From assembly GCA_903858055.1 (NCBI GenBank), contig CAIOHM010000567.1:1-5541 (forward strand): a DNA stretch of 5,541 nt, in the 5' to 3' direction. The stretch is from an uncultured delta proteobacterium (GTDB lineage: Bacteria; Myxococcota_A; Polyangia; Polyangiales; Polyangiaceae). Made by a program: the position numbers and the translations under genes. Shown piece after piece: positions 1 to 5,541 of the stretch; position 1 is the first letter of the stretch; the number at the start of each line of letters is the position of its first letter. Below the pieces are notes generated by a model, which was not told the DNA's origin, ran no database searches, and was given only the letters and a program-made list of their open reading frames with translations.

Positions 1-218
1 GCAGCGACGACGAGCGCTTTCGCGCGGGAGACGAGATCGCGGTGCCTGGTCTCCGCGTCACCATCCTCGAGGTCGACGGAGCAGGCCCCCGCCGCGCGCG
101 CTTCGCGTTCGACCGGGACCTCGACGACACGTCGATCGCTTGGCTCTCCGAGAGCCGCGTGGGCGTCGCGCCCGTGCGCATCCCCGAGATCGGCTTCGGG
201 TTGCCCTTGCCGCGGTGA
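1..218 (+). CDS. C-terminal end of an unidentified protein (5' end outside window)
   Basis: This open frame enters from the left edge (first full codon at base 3) and ends at TGA 216-218, leaving 71 visible residues. Codon use is typical of the window, with G or C in most third positions, which supports real coding. The visible tail alternates hydrophobic and charged residues in a way that suggests a small beta-rich domain: a stretch reading GDEIAVPGLRVTILEVDG is followed by an acidic FDRDLDD segment. It closes with a proline- and glycine-rich end (IPEIGFGLPLPR). There is no membrane helix and no cysteine in the visible part. I do not recognise the family. The gene converges on the CHAT gene with only 21 bp between the two stop codons, so they are not co-transcribed. 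No start or upstream context is available. Confidence 0.72.
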   Translation, partial: SDDERFRAGDEIAVPGLRVTILEVDGAGPRRARFAFDRDLDDTSIAWLSESRVGVAPVRIPEIGFGLPLPR

Positions 219-239
219 GCCTCGCGCGCGCCCGCACCT

Positions 240-3008
240 TCAGCGGGCGAGGAGGCGAAACGTGCTCCAGTCTTCGCCCGGTACCTCGCGGGAGAGCCGC
301 GCGAGGGCCTCGTGCATGCGCACGGCGACAGTGCTCTCCGTCAGGGGACCATCGTTGTAGAGTGCACGAACGAAGCGCTCGGCGAGCTCGTCCTTGACCG
401 TTCGGCTCGGGGCGATGGCGAAGTGCGTGCCGCGGGCCAAGAGCGCTTGGGCGATCCCAAACGACTCGCCGGAGGCGTCGTCGCTCTTGGCGAGCTCGCA
501 CCCGGAGAGCACGGCGATGGTCGGCGTGCGCGCGAGCAAGAGCACGTCGCTCACGGCGAGGGTGCTCCCGCCCGCGAGGAGGAGCTCGCTCTCGAAACCG
601 TCCGCACCGGCGAAGCGCCCGTGCCCGGCGTAGTGGAGGAAGGTTCCACTCTCGAGCGCCTCTTGCACGCGGAGTCGGGTGGCCTCGGTGCCGCCGATCG
701 CCTGCGCGCCGACACGCTCGCGCACGTAATCGCCTTCGCGCGCTGCGTAGGGAAGGTCGCTCGTCGCGTCCGCGATCACGAAGGAAGCTTCGCTGCGTGC
801 GGTCTCCTCGATGCCGTTCAAGCCGAGGTGCTCGACGAAGGCGAAGCGCGTCGCGAGAGGCGTGCCCGTTCGGTCGACGGCGAGACGAGGCCAGTCGAGG
901 CGCCGCAGCGGACCGTACGCCGTCAGGTGCACCTCGCTCCCCTCGCGTGCCCCTGCCAGCGCAGCCTCGAGGAGCTCGCGAGCCACGCTCTCGCGCGCCT
1001 CGGAGGCGATGCGCCGGTTCACGCGAAAGACGCGATCGGGTCCGCCCCCCCGCACGAGCAGCGCGTACCCGCCCGGCGTCGGGTGAAGCACGAGCCGGAG
1101 CTTCCCCGTCACGAGCGCTTTCGGTGCCTCGCGCTTCGCCGTCGTGCCCTCATTTCGCGCGAAGGCCGCCTCGAGCTCGCGCCGCGCATCGCCGAGGGCG
1201 CGGGCCCGGCCGGAGCGCGCGGCGCCAACCTCGGAAGCCGGGAGTTCCCAGTCATGCGCGGCGGCCTCCTCCACGCGCACCTTTACCGCGAGGTAGTTGC
1301 GGAGTGCACGTTCTTGTTCTGGGCTCTTCGGTCCTCGGTGGGCATACGCGGAGGTGGCGGACTCGAGGGCCCTGCGCGCCGATCGGTTGGCAATCGCCTC
1401 GGCATCGTCGAAGGCGTGCGCATCGAGGAGCGCGTCGAAGAGCATGGCGGCGGAGAGCTCGTGCGCGGTCAAGAACGCGTTGCGGCCATCGCCGACGGCC
1501 ACGTCCCGGAGCGTGCGGTCGAGCACGGCCTCGGCGGCCTCGAGGGCTGCTCGGGCTTCGTCCGGTTTCCGCGTGCGATGAAGCCGCGCCCGCGCCACGT
1601 GGGCGGCCCACGCGCTGTGCGGCTGGTCGAGCGCGGTGGCTTCGTGAAGCAATTCGCTGGCGAGGCGTTCGGCGTCGCGCGAGCGTCCGGCGCGCACGGC
1701 CAGGTCGAGATCGAGCTCGAGCCAGTCGAGCGCGACGACGGGGAGCATGAGGGCGGGCTTGTCTCGGGCGGTACGCACGGCCCGCGCGAGCGAGAGGGTG
1801 TCGTCGCCGAGGCGCGCGAGCTCGGCGTCGTGGACCTCCGTGAGCGTGCGTGCCGCGCGGTCTCCGCACGCCGCGCCGAGCACCTTGCGCGAGAAGGCGA
1901 TCCACTGCGCCGCGCTCGTCATGGCGCGCGCTCGCAGCTCGTCGTTCGCGCGCCAGGCCACCGTGTGGTGCTCGGCGCTGCGCAACGCCGCGAACGTGGC
2001 GTTGTTGGCGAAGAAGACGCCGTTGCAGCTCTGGAGGGCCGGCGTCTCGCGGGAGGTACGCTCGACGAGGGCGACGGCTTCGTCGACGCGGCCCACGTGG
2101 GCGAAGGCGCCGGCGAGCGCAGCGGTGGCATCGAGTTCTGCTGAGCTGTTTCCGAGGAGCGCGTGTCCCTCGATGGCCGCGCGCAAATCGGTGATCGCCT
2201 GACGCGCGTCGCCCGCGAGCATCGAGGCGAGGCCGCGGTAGTAGAGCCGGTGTGCCGCGTGCTGCGGGCGGTGACTCCAAAAACCGGTAGCGTCCCCCAG
2301 GGCTTCCCGCGCCTCGGTGAGCGATCCGAGGCGTGTGCTCTGCACGTAGGCGCGCACGAGGCGCTCGGTCGCCTCGTCGTCTTCGAAGCGCTCTTCGCGC
2401 GCGAGCAACTCGGCACGCTCGAGGCGTTTCACGGCCTCCGCAGGCGCGCCACCGGCGAGCGCCGCGCGGGCCGAGAGCGAGAGGAGCCGGAGCGCCTCAC
2501 GTCCGCGGGCCGTCACCAGCGAGGCGTCTGCTTCGGCGATCGCGAGTTCGAAGAGACCTTTCTTCTTTCGCTCGTCGACGGCGACGATGGCCGGGCTCGT
2601 GAGCTCGTCTTCGAGCGCGGTCGCCATCCGCGTGCCGTCCGCGAAGGCGAGAACGACGGGCCCGCGCGGCTCACCTTCGATGGCGTAGACGTCGCGGTCT
2701 GAGACGTGCCCGAGCGCGTGCACGTCGACCTGTGCGCCGTCGCTTCGCGTGAGCGTCTGCAAGGCGCCGTGTTCGAACCCGACGAAGAGGCGCAGCGGTC
2801 GCCCCGCGTCGCGCGCGCATCGATTGCCTTCGAGGCGCTTGCAACCGAGCCACGCGCCTGTGAAGGGGGAAAGCGACGCGACCTCGGGCGTCGAGCCGCG
2901 ACGGTGACGAACGAACCACGCGCCGCCCGCGGCCAAGCCTGCGGCGACGACGAGCACCGCCCCGATCCGTTGCGCGCGCGTTCGATCCACCGGGCGAACG
3001 TACCACAC
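240..3008 (-). CDS. Membrane-anchored TPR-CHAT domain protein (caspase-like peptidase)
   Basis: Residues 15-33 form one hydrophobic helix flanked by arginines, consistent with a signal anchor. Residues 49-145 look beta-rich and carry a close cysteine pair (C56, C64). Residues about 155-560 are alanine/leucine-rich helical hairpins of degenerate TPR type, followed by a charged helical linker (about 562-620). Residues about 635-922 are a CHAT domain. H796 (LHYAGHGRF) and C837 (VLSGCEL) match the His/Cys catalytic dyad of clan CD peptidases, and the end (EDWSTFRLLAR) is typical of the family. CHAT proteins are known as caspase-like proteases, often with TPRs that sense a partner. The substrate here is unknown. 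The start is the GTG at 3008, the most upstream ATG or GTG after the in-frame stop at 3048-3050. It has only a weak GGA upstream, and a second GTG at codon 7 (2988-2990) is possible. Both starts keep the membrane helix. No sigma factor, kinase, death-fold gene or CRISPR array is adjacent. Confidence 0.93.
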   Translation of the reverse strand: MWYVRPVDRTRAQRIGAVLVVAAGLAAGGAWFVRHRRGSTPEVASLSPFTGAWLGCKRLEGNRCARDAGRPLRLFVGFEHGALQTLTRSDGAQVDVHALGHVSDRDVYAIEGEPRGPVVLAFADGTRMATALEDELTSPAIVAVDERKKKGLFELAIAEADASLVTARGREALRLLSLSARAALAGGAPAEAVKRLERAELLAREERFEDDEATERLVRAYVQSTRLGSLTEAREALGDATGFWSHRPQHAAHRLYYRGLASMLAGDARQAITDLRAAIEGHALLGNSSAELDATAALAGAFAHVGRVDEAVALVERTSRETPALQSCNGVFFANNATFAALRSAEHHTVAWRANDELRARAMTSAAQWIAFSRKVLGAACGDRAARTLTEVHDAELARLGDDTLSLARAVRTARDKPALMLPVVALDWLELDLDLAVRAGRSRDAERLASELLHEATALDQPHSAWAAHVARARLHRTRKPDEARAALEAAEAVLDRTLRDVAVGDGRNAFLTAHELSAAMLFDALLDAHAFDDAEAIANRSARRALESATSAYAHRGPKSPEQERALRNYLAVKVRVEEAAAHDWELPASEVGAARSGRARALGDARRELEAAFARNEGTTAKREAPKALVTGKLRLVLHPTPGGYALLVRGGGPDRVFRVNRRIASEARESVARELLEAALAGAREGSEVHLTAYGPLRRLDWPRLAVDRTGTPLATRFAFVEHLGLNGIEETARSEASFVIADATSDLPYAAREGDYVRERVGAQAIGGTEATRLRVQEALESGTFLHYAGHGRFAGADGFESELLLAGGSTLAVSDVLLLARTPTIAVLSGCELAKSDDASGESFGIAQALLARGTHFAIAPSRTVKDELAERFVRALYNDGPLTESTVAVRMHEALARLSREVPGEDWSTFRLLAR

Positions 3009-3075
3009 GCGCTCGTTCCGAAAGCCGGCACCCTCGCGCTCCGGCGGTCAGGCTGTTAGGGCCCCTGAGGCTCAC
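3009..3075. promoter_or_regulatory. Divergent promoter spacer between the CHAT and four-helix membrane protein genes
   Basis: These 67 bp separate two divergent start codons, so promoters for both genes must lie here or reach into the coding regions. I see no convincing -35/-10 pair. The only small symmetry is GGGCCC around 3059-3064. The spacing suggests overlapping or face-to-face promoters, but this is inferred from gene arrangement alone. Confidence 0.45.
3067..3070 (+). promoter_or_regulatory. Shine-Dalgarno site of the four-helix membrane protein gene
   Basis: GAGG lies five bases before the ATG at 3076. It is a good match to the anti-Shine-Dalgarno sequence at acceptable spacing, and it supports the ATG at 3076 as the start. 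Confidence 0.7.
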
Positions 3076-3543
3076 ATGCTCTACACGGCGCTCGTCCACT
3101 TCCACTCGCTCTGGCGCTGGGTCGCCCTCGTCCTTCCGCTCGTCGTGCTCCAACGCTCGGCGCGCGCCGCGCTCGTGAAGGCCCCCTATGCGCCGGTGGA
3201 TCGCAAGCTGCTCCTTGCGGCCACGATCGCCCTCGACGTGGAGTTGCTCGTGGGTCTCCTTCTTTGGGTGAGCGTGAGCCCGCTTGGTCTGACCGCGTTC
3301 GCGACCACGCCGAACCTCATGAAAAACCCGGTCTTTCGCTACTGGGCCGTGGAGCACGGGCCGACGATGATCCTCGCGATCGGCGCGTTCCACGGGCTGT
3401 CGGCCTCGGCGAAGAAGATCGAAGACGCGTCCGCGAAGCACAAGCGCGTGGCCATCGCGTGCGCCGTGCTCGTGCTCGTCGTGCTCGTGAACATGCCCTG
3501 GCCCGGGCGCGTGTATGGCCGACCGCTCTTCCCGGGCGGCTGA
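3076..3543 (+). CDS. Small four-helix integral membrane protein, possibly cytochrome b-like
   Basis: This 155-residue protein has about four hydrophobic helices, near residues 12-27, 45-67, 92-110 and 124-141. Distinctive positions are H8 and H10 before WRW (13-15), the SP at 68-69, the EH pair (93-94), H106 and the closing MPWPGRVYGRPLFP. From memory, this pattern (an N-terminal HS..RW, a central SP, an EH and a C-terminal PWP) matches a family of small membrane proteins common in Bacteroidota and also found in Myxococcota. Some members are loosely labelled cytochrome b-like. The histidines in or near helices could bind heme or metal, but that is inference. There is no cleavable signal peptide and no known catalytic motif. 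The ATG start is supported by a GAGG ribosome site. The gene stands alone, divergent from the CHAT gene and convergent with the flavoprotein gene. Confidence 0.88.
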   Translation: MLYTALVHFHSLWRWVALVLPLVVLQRSARAALVKAPYAPVDRKLLLAATIALDVELLVGLLLWVSVSPLGLTAFATTPNLMKNPVFRYWAVEHGPTMILAIGAFHGLSASAKKIEDASAKHKRVAIACAVLVLVVLVNMPWPGRVYGRPLFPGG

Positions 3544-3555
3544 CCCCGTCGGCGC

Positions 3556-4521
3556 TCAGGCACCCATGAGGGCGCGCCGCGCGTCCTCGTACTCGCGGCG
3601 GAAGCTCGCCACGCGCTCCGCGACGCTCTCCACGGCACGGACCGCGCCGATGCCCTGACCGCAGCCCCAGATGTCGCGCCACGCCTTCGCCGCGCTCGCG
3701 CCGCCGGAGCCGACGTTCATCTTCGACGGGTCGGAGACGGGGAGATTCTCGGGGTCGAGGCCGGCGTTCACGATCGACGCGCGCAGGTAGTTGCCGTGCA
3801 CGCCCGTAAAGAGGTTCGTGTAGACGATGTCGCTCGCAGCGCCTTCGACCACGCCCTGCTTGTAGGCCTCGGTCGCGTTGGCTTCCGTCGTGGCGATGAA
3901 GGACGACCCCACGTAGGCGAGGTCGGCGCCCATGGCCTGCGCTGCAAGGACCGCGCGGCCGTTCGCGATGGCTCCGCCCAGCAAGAGGGGGCCATTGAAA
4001 AACGAGCGAATTTCCTGCACGAGCGCGAAGGGTGAGAGCGTGCCGCCGTGTCCGCCCGCGCCGGCACACACCGCGATGAGGCCGTCCGCGCCCTTCTCGA
4101 GCGCTTTGCGCGCGTGGGCGACGTTGATGACGTCGTGGAACACGAGCCCGCCGTAGGAGTGGATCGCCGCGTTGACGTCTTCGCGCGCGCCGAGCGACGT
4201 GATGACGACGGGCACGCGATGGCGCACGCAGGCTTCGAGGTCGTGCTCGAGGCGATCGTTCGACTTGTGGACGATCTGGTTGACCGCGAAGGGCGCGGCG
4301 AGGGCTTCGGGGTGGGCCGCGTCGTGGGCCGTGAGCTCCTCGCGAATGCGCGTGAGCCAGCCGTCGAGCGCCTCTTTCGGGCGTGCGTTCAGGGCAGGGA
4401 ATGACCCGATGATGCCCGCCTTGCACTGCGCGATCACGAGCTCCGGCGTCGAGAGGATGAACATCGGCGAACCGACGACGGGGAAGCGGATGCGGGCAGC
4501 GAGGGCGGTGGGGAGGGCCAT
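3556..4521 (-). CDS. Nitronate monooxygenase-like FMN-dependent TIM-barrel protein
   Basis: This 321-residue protein belongs to the nitronate monooxygenase / 2-nitropropane dioxygenase-like family of FMN TIM-barrel enzymes. Family members oxidise alkyl nitronates, and relatives include the FabK enoyl-ACP reductases. Visible marks are the N-terminal PVVGSPMF (14-21) and CKAGIIGSFPALNAR (33-47), AGAGGHGG (153-160) with H158 at the position of the family's catalytic histidine, GGAIANGR (182-189) as the likely FMN phosphate site, and GADLAYVGSSF (198-208). GCGQGIGAV (286-294) lies near the C terminus. Length is normal for the family. The start at 4521 gives the N terminus expected from relatives and has AGGA nine bases upstream. 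The open frame continues far upstream, but that extension crosses the spacer and runs antisense to the barrel gene, so I reject it. The true substrate is uncertain, because many proteins with this annotation are untested. Confidence 0.93.
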   Translation of the reverse strand: MALPTALAARIRFPVVGSPMFILSTPELVIAQCKAGIIGSFPALNARPKEALDGWLTRIREELTAHDAAHPEALAAPFAVNQIVHKSNDRLEHDLEACVRHRVPVVITSLGAREDVNAAIHSYGGLVFHDVINVAHARKALEKGADGLIAVCAGAGGHGGTLSPFALVQEIRSFFNGPLLLGGAIANGRAVLAAQAMGADLAYVGSSFIATTEANATEAYKQGVVEGAASDIVYTNLFTGVHGNYLRASIVNAGLDPENLPVSDPSKMNVGSGGASAAKAWRDIWGCGQGIGAVRAVESVAERVASFRREYEDARRALMGA

Positions 4522-4530
4522 GGCGCGATG

Positions 4531-4534
4531 TCCT
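4531..4534 (-). promoter_or_regulatory. Shine-Dalgarno site of the nitronate monooxygenase-like gene
   Basis: On the minus strand this reads AGGA, nine bases before the ATG at 4521. It helps choose this start over the much longer upstream extension of the frame. Confidence 0.55.
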
Positions 4535-4574
4535 AGCACGCGGAGCACAGGGCTTCCGAGGCTCACGCATACGG

Positions 4575-4595
4575 CGAGTAGGCGATGGCTACTCG
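4575..4595. repeat. Inverted repeat, 7-bp arms (possible operator)
   Basis: CGAGTAG at 4575-4581 and CTACTCG at 4589-4595 are exact reverse complements separated by seven bases. The site lies 54 bp before the start of the nitronate monooxygenase-like gene, where an operator or promoter for that gene would be expected. Arms and spacing suit a dimeric repressor such as a TetR- or GntR-type protein, but no regulator gene is in the window. It could also fold as a short RNA hairpin. Confidence 0.5.
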
Positions 4596-4708
4596 GTGCC
4601 TGGACAGCGGATGCTTCGGGGTCGTACTTCGATAAGCGCTTCGACGTGTGACCGTGATGCAACACGCGCGGCCTTCGGGTGCGACGCATCGTGCGCGCGG
4701 TGCGTACG

Positions 4709-4726
4709 CGCTTTCGCGCGAAAGCG
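4709..4726. repeat. Perfect 18-bp palindrome
   Basis: CGCTTTCGCGCGAAAGCG is its own reverse complement over all 18 bases. It lies in non-coding DNA about 200 bp before the barrel gene and 190 bp before the flavoprotein gene. With no loop it suits binding of a protein dimer better than an RNA hairpin. An overlapping 8-bp palindrome, GCGTACGC, lies at 4702-4709. GC-rich DNA raises the chance of such symmetry, though the embedded CTTT/AAAG blocks make this one less trivial. Confidence 0.6.
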
Positions 4727-4786
4727 ATCAGTCGCAGACCTCCGATACCGACGCGCATGCCTTGTTTCGCGGAGATTTCATGCGAA

Positions 4787-4816
4787 GCGCCGGGCCAGGG
4801 AATGCTGGCACGGCGC
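4787..4816. repeat. Strong stem-loop, 12-bp stem with one mismatch
   Basis: GCGCCGGGCCAG (4787-4798) pairs with CTGGCACGGCGC (4805-4816) with a single G-A mismatch and a six-base loop (GGAATG). It lies about 113 bases before the barrel gene. No T-run follows on either side, so it does not look like an intrinsic terminator. It may be a leader RNA structure or a protein-binding dyad. Confidence 0.6.
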
Positions 4817-4845
4817 GTGCGAGAAGCTCGGGGCGCGGCGTCGCC

Positions 4846-4862
4846 CGTTTGGGTGACAAACG
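4846..4862. repeat. Inverted repeat CGTTTG-N5-CAAACG
   Basis: The two 6-bp arms (4846-4851 and 4857-4862) are exact reverse complements around GGTGA. The repeat ends 67 bases before the ATG of the barrel gene and adjoins an EcoRI-type palindrome, CGAATTCG (4861-4868). Its position fits an operator or promoter element for that gene. Confidence 0.4.
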
Positions 4863-4913
4863 AATTCGCGCGACGCCCGTCCAAGCCACGGCCCCACGGG
4901 GTCCTCTCAACAC

Positions 4914-4922
4914 AGAAAGAGA
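4914..4922 (+). promoter_or_regulatory. Purine-rich ribosome binding site of the barrel gene
   Basis: AGAAAGAGA ends seven bases before the ATG at 4930. It is a weak Shine-Dalgarno match but well placed. It supports this start over upstream in-frame starts, as does the clean signal peptide that begins there. Confidence 0.5.
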
Positions 4923-4929
4923 CATCACC

Positions 4930-5511
4930 ATGAAGAAGTCCCTCCTCGTTGCCTCGGTTGCCGCCCTCTCGCTCTCGGCCTCGCTCGCCCACGCCGACGA
5001 GGCGCTCGGTCGCGCTGGCGCGATCTCCGTCTCGGGCGCCGTGCCCGTGCTCGGTGTCGCGATGGTCTCGCCTGCCACCGGCGACAGCCTCACGCAGACG
5101 ACCGTCGGTCCGAGCCTCTCGATCGGCTCGTTCGCCGTCAACTACTGGGTCACGAACGACATCACGCTCGGCGGCGCGCTCCAGTTCTCGAGCAACGACA
5201 GCGGCAAGGACTCGTCCAGCATGTCGATCGCGCCGAGCGTCGGTTACCGCGTGGCCATGGGCGACGCGACGCTCTGGCCGAAGCTCCAGCCCATCTACAC
5301 GAGCTCGACCAGCAAGAACGCGGCGGGCAAGGACGAGACCAACTCGCGCTTCGCCGTGGGCGTCGAAGTTCCCTACCTCTGGACGCGCGGCGCGTTCTTC
5401 CACGGCCCGGCGCTGAACCTCGCGATCGACCTTTCCTCGAAGAACGGCGACGAGGACGGCGCGAAGACCACGGCGCTCGGCGTGAGCTACCAGCTCGGCG
5501 GCTCGTTCTGA
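4930..5511 (+). CDS. Secreted small outer-membrane beta-barrel protein of unknown function
   Basis: The 193-residue product starts with a classic Sec signal peptide: KK at 2-3, a hydrophobic core (5-19) and a signal peptidase I site AHA/DE, giving cleavage after A22. The mature 171 residues contain no cysteine and consist of alternating polar and non-polar stretches. These are separated by polar loops rich in Ser, Asn, Asp and Lys (for example near 87-97, 125-138 and 169-179). The protein ends in Phe after an alternating strand (ALGVSYQLGGSF), the usual signal for the outer-membrane assembly (BAM) machinery. Size and pattern suit an eight-stranded barrel like OmpX, OmpW or opacity-type proteins. 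I cannot place it in a named family. The frame is open upstream to 4648, but the signal peptide and ribosome site fix the start at 4930. It is divergent from the flavoprotein gene, across a spacer with several dyads. Confidence 0.88.
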   Translation: MKKSLLVASVAALSLSASLAHADEALGRAGAISVSGAVPVLGVAMVSPATGDSLTQTTVGPSLSIGSFAVNYWVTNDITLGGALQFSSNDSGKDSSSMSIAPSVGYRVAMGDATLWPKLQPIYTSSTSKNAAGKDETNSRFAVGVEVPYLWTRGAFFHGPALNLAIDLSSKNGDEDGAKTTALGVSYQLGGSF

Positions 5512-5512
5512 T

Positions 5513-5527
5513 CGCGGAGCCCCCGCG
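5513..5527 (+). terminator. Weak hairpin after the barrel gene
   Basis: CGCGG (5513-5517) and CCGCG (5523-5527) can pair around AGCCC just past the stop codon. An alternative pairing of AGCC with GGCT overlaps it. No T-run follows before the window ends, so function as an intrinsic terminator is uncertain. Confidence 0.22.
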
Positions 5528-5541
5528 GCTTCCCTGCACCC

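Larger units (their letters stand above)
4522..4929. other. 408-bp divergent intergenic region rich in dyad symmetries
   Basis: This spacer separates the minus-strand flavoprotein gene from the plus-strand outer-membrane protein gene. Several frames stay open through it because of the high GC content. Their translations are arginine- and serine-rich, of low quality, and show no recognisable domain. It is slightly less GC-extreme than the genes and holds four inverted repeats (4575-4595, 4709-4726, 4787-4816, 4846-4862), listed separately. No tRNA, known small RNA or riboswitch is recognisable. No convincing sigma-70 promoter was found, but both flanking genes must be driven from here. Confidence 0.7.

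Noticed and set aside
312..2144. A 610-residue open frame on the plus strand, opposite the CHAT gene
   Set aside because: It is a by-product of high GC content on the antisense strand. Its translation has no recognisable domain, while the minus-strand frame shows TPR and CHAT features with a catalytic dyad.
240..3008. A link of the TPR-CHAT protein to a type III-E CRISPR system
   Set aside because: No CRISPR repeats or effector genes are visible in the window, and the membrane anchor and N-terminal domain differ from the CRISPR-linked protease.
3544..3555. A shared terminator between the two convergent genes
   Set aside because: The 12-bp gap holds no usable hairpin with a T-run on either strand.
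3067..4567. The 9-mer GAGGCTCAC, present at 3067-3075 and again at 4559-4567
   Set aside because: Only nine bases match, one copy is simply the ribosome site region, and the contexts differ, so it is probably chance.
4648..4929. A 94-residue N-terminal extension of the barrel protein
   Set aside because: It would bury the signal peptide in the middle of the protein. The ATG at 4930 has a ribosome site and gives a standard signal peptide.
4522..5403. A 294-residue N-terminal extension of the nitronate monooxygenase-like protein
   Set aside because: It runs through the spacer and antisense to the barrel gene, is arginine-rich without domains, and relatives begin at the MALP start, which has its own ribosome site.

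Overview
The window is very GC-rich, with strong G/C bias at third codon positions and long spurious open frames on the opposite strands. Two features suggest a myxobacterium-like deltaproteobacterium (Myxococcota, perhaps Polyangiales): a large TPR-CHAT protease-like protein with an N-terminal membrane anchor, and a small outer-membrane barrel with a Sec signal peptide. This assignment comes from composition and family impressions, not from a marker gene.

Layout, left to right. (1) The last 71 codons of an unidentified plus-strand gene end at 218. (2) Facing it on the minus strand, 240-3008, is a 922-residue protein. It has one N-terminal membrane segment, a small domain with a cysteine pair, a long helical TPR-like region and a C-terminal CHAT (caspase-like) domain with an intact His/Cys dyad. 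(3) After a 67-bp divergent spacer comes a plus-strand gene, 3076-3543, for a four-helix membrane protein with conserved-looking histidines. (4) Tail to tail with it, 12 bp away, is a minus-strand flavoprotein of the nitronate monooxygenase/2-nitropropane dioxygenase-like family (3556-4521). (5) A 408-bp divergent spacer (4522-4929) has no convincing gene but carries four clear dyad symmetries. (6) At 4930-5511 on the plus strand is a secreted protein of 193 residues that looks like an eight-stranded outer-membrane barrel.

The genes alternate strand, so there is no operon here and no evidence that they form one pathway. The two spacers holding divergent promoters (3009-3075 and 4522-4929) are the natural control points. 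The most notable items are the membrane-anchored TPR-CHAT protein, which has no adjacent partner gene or CRISPR array, and the dyad-rich spacer upstream of the barrel gene.
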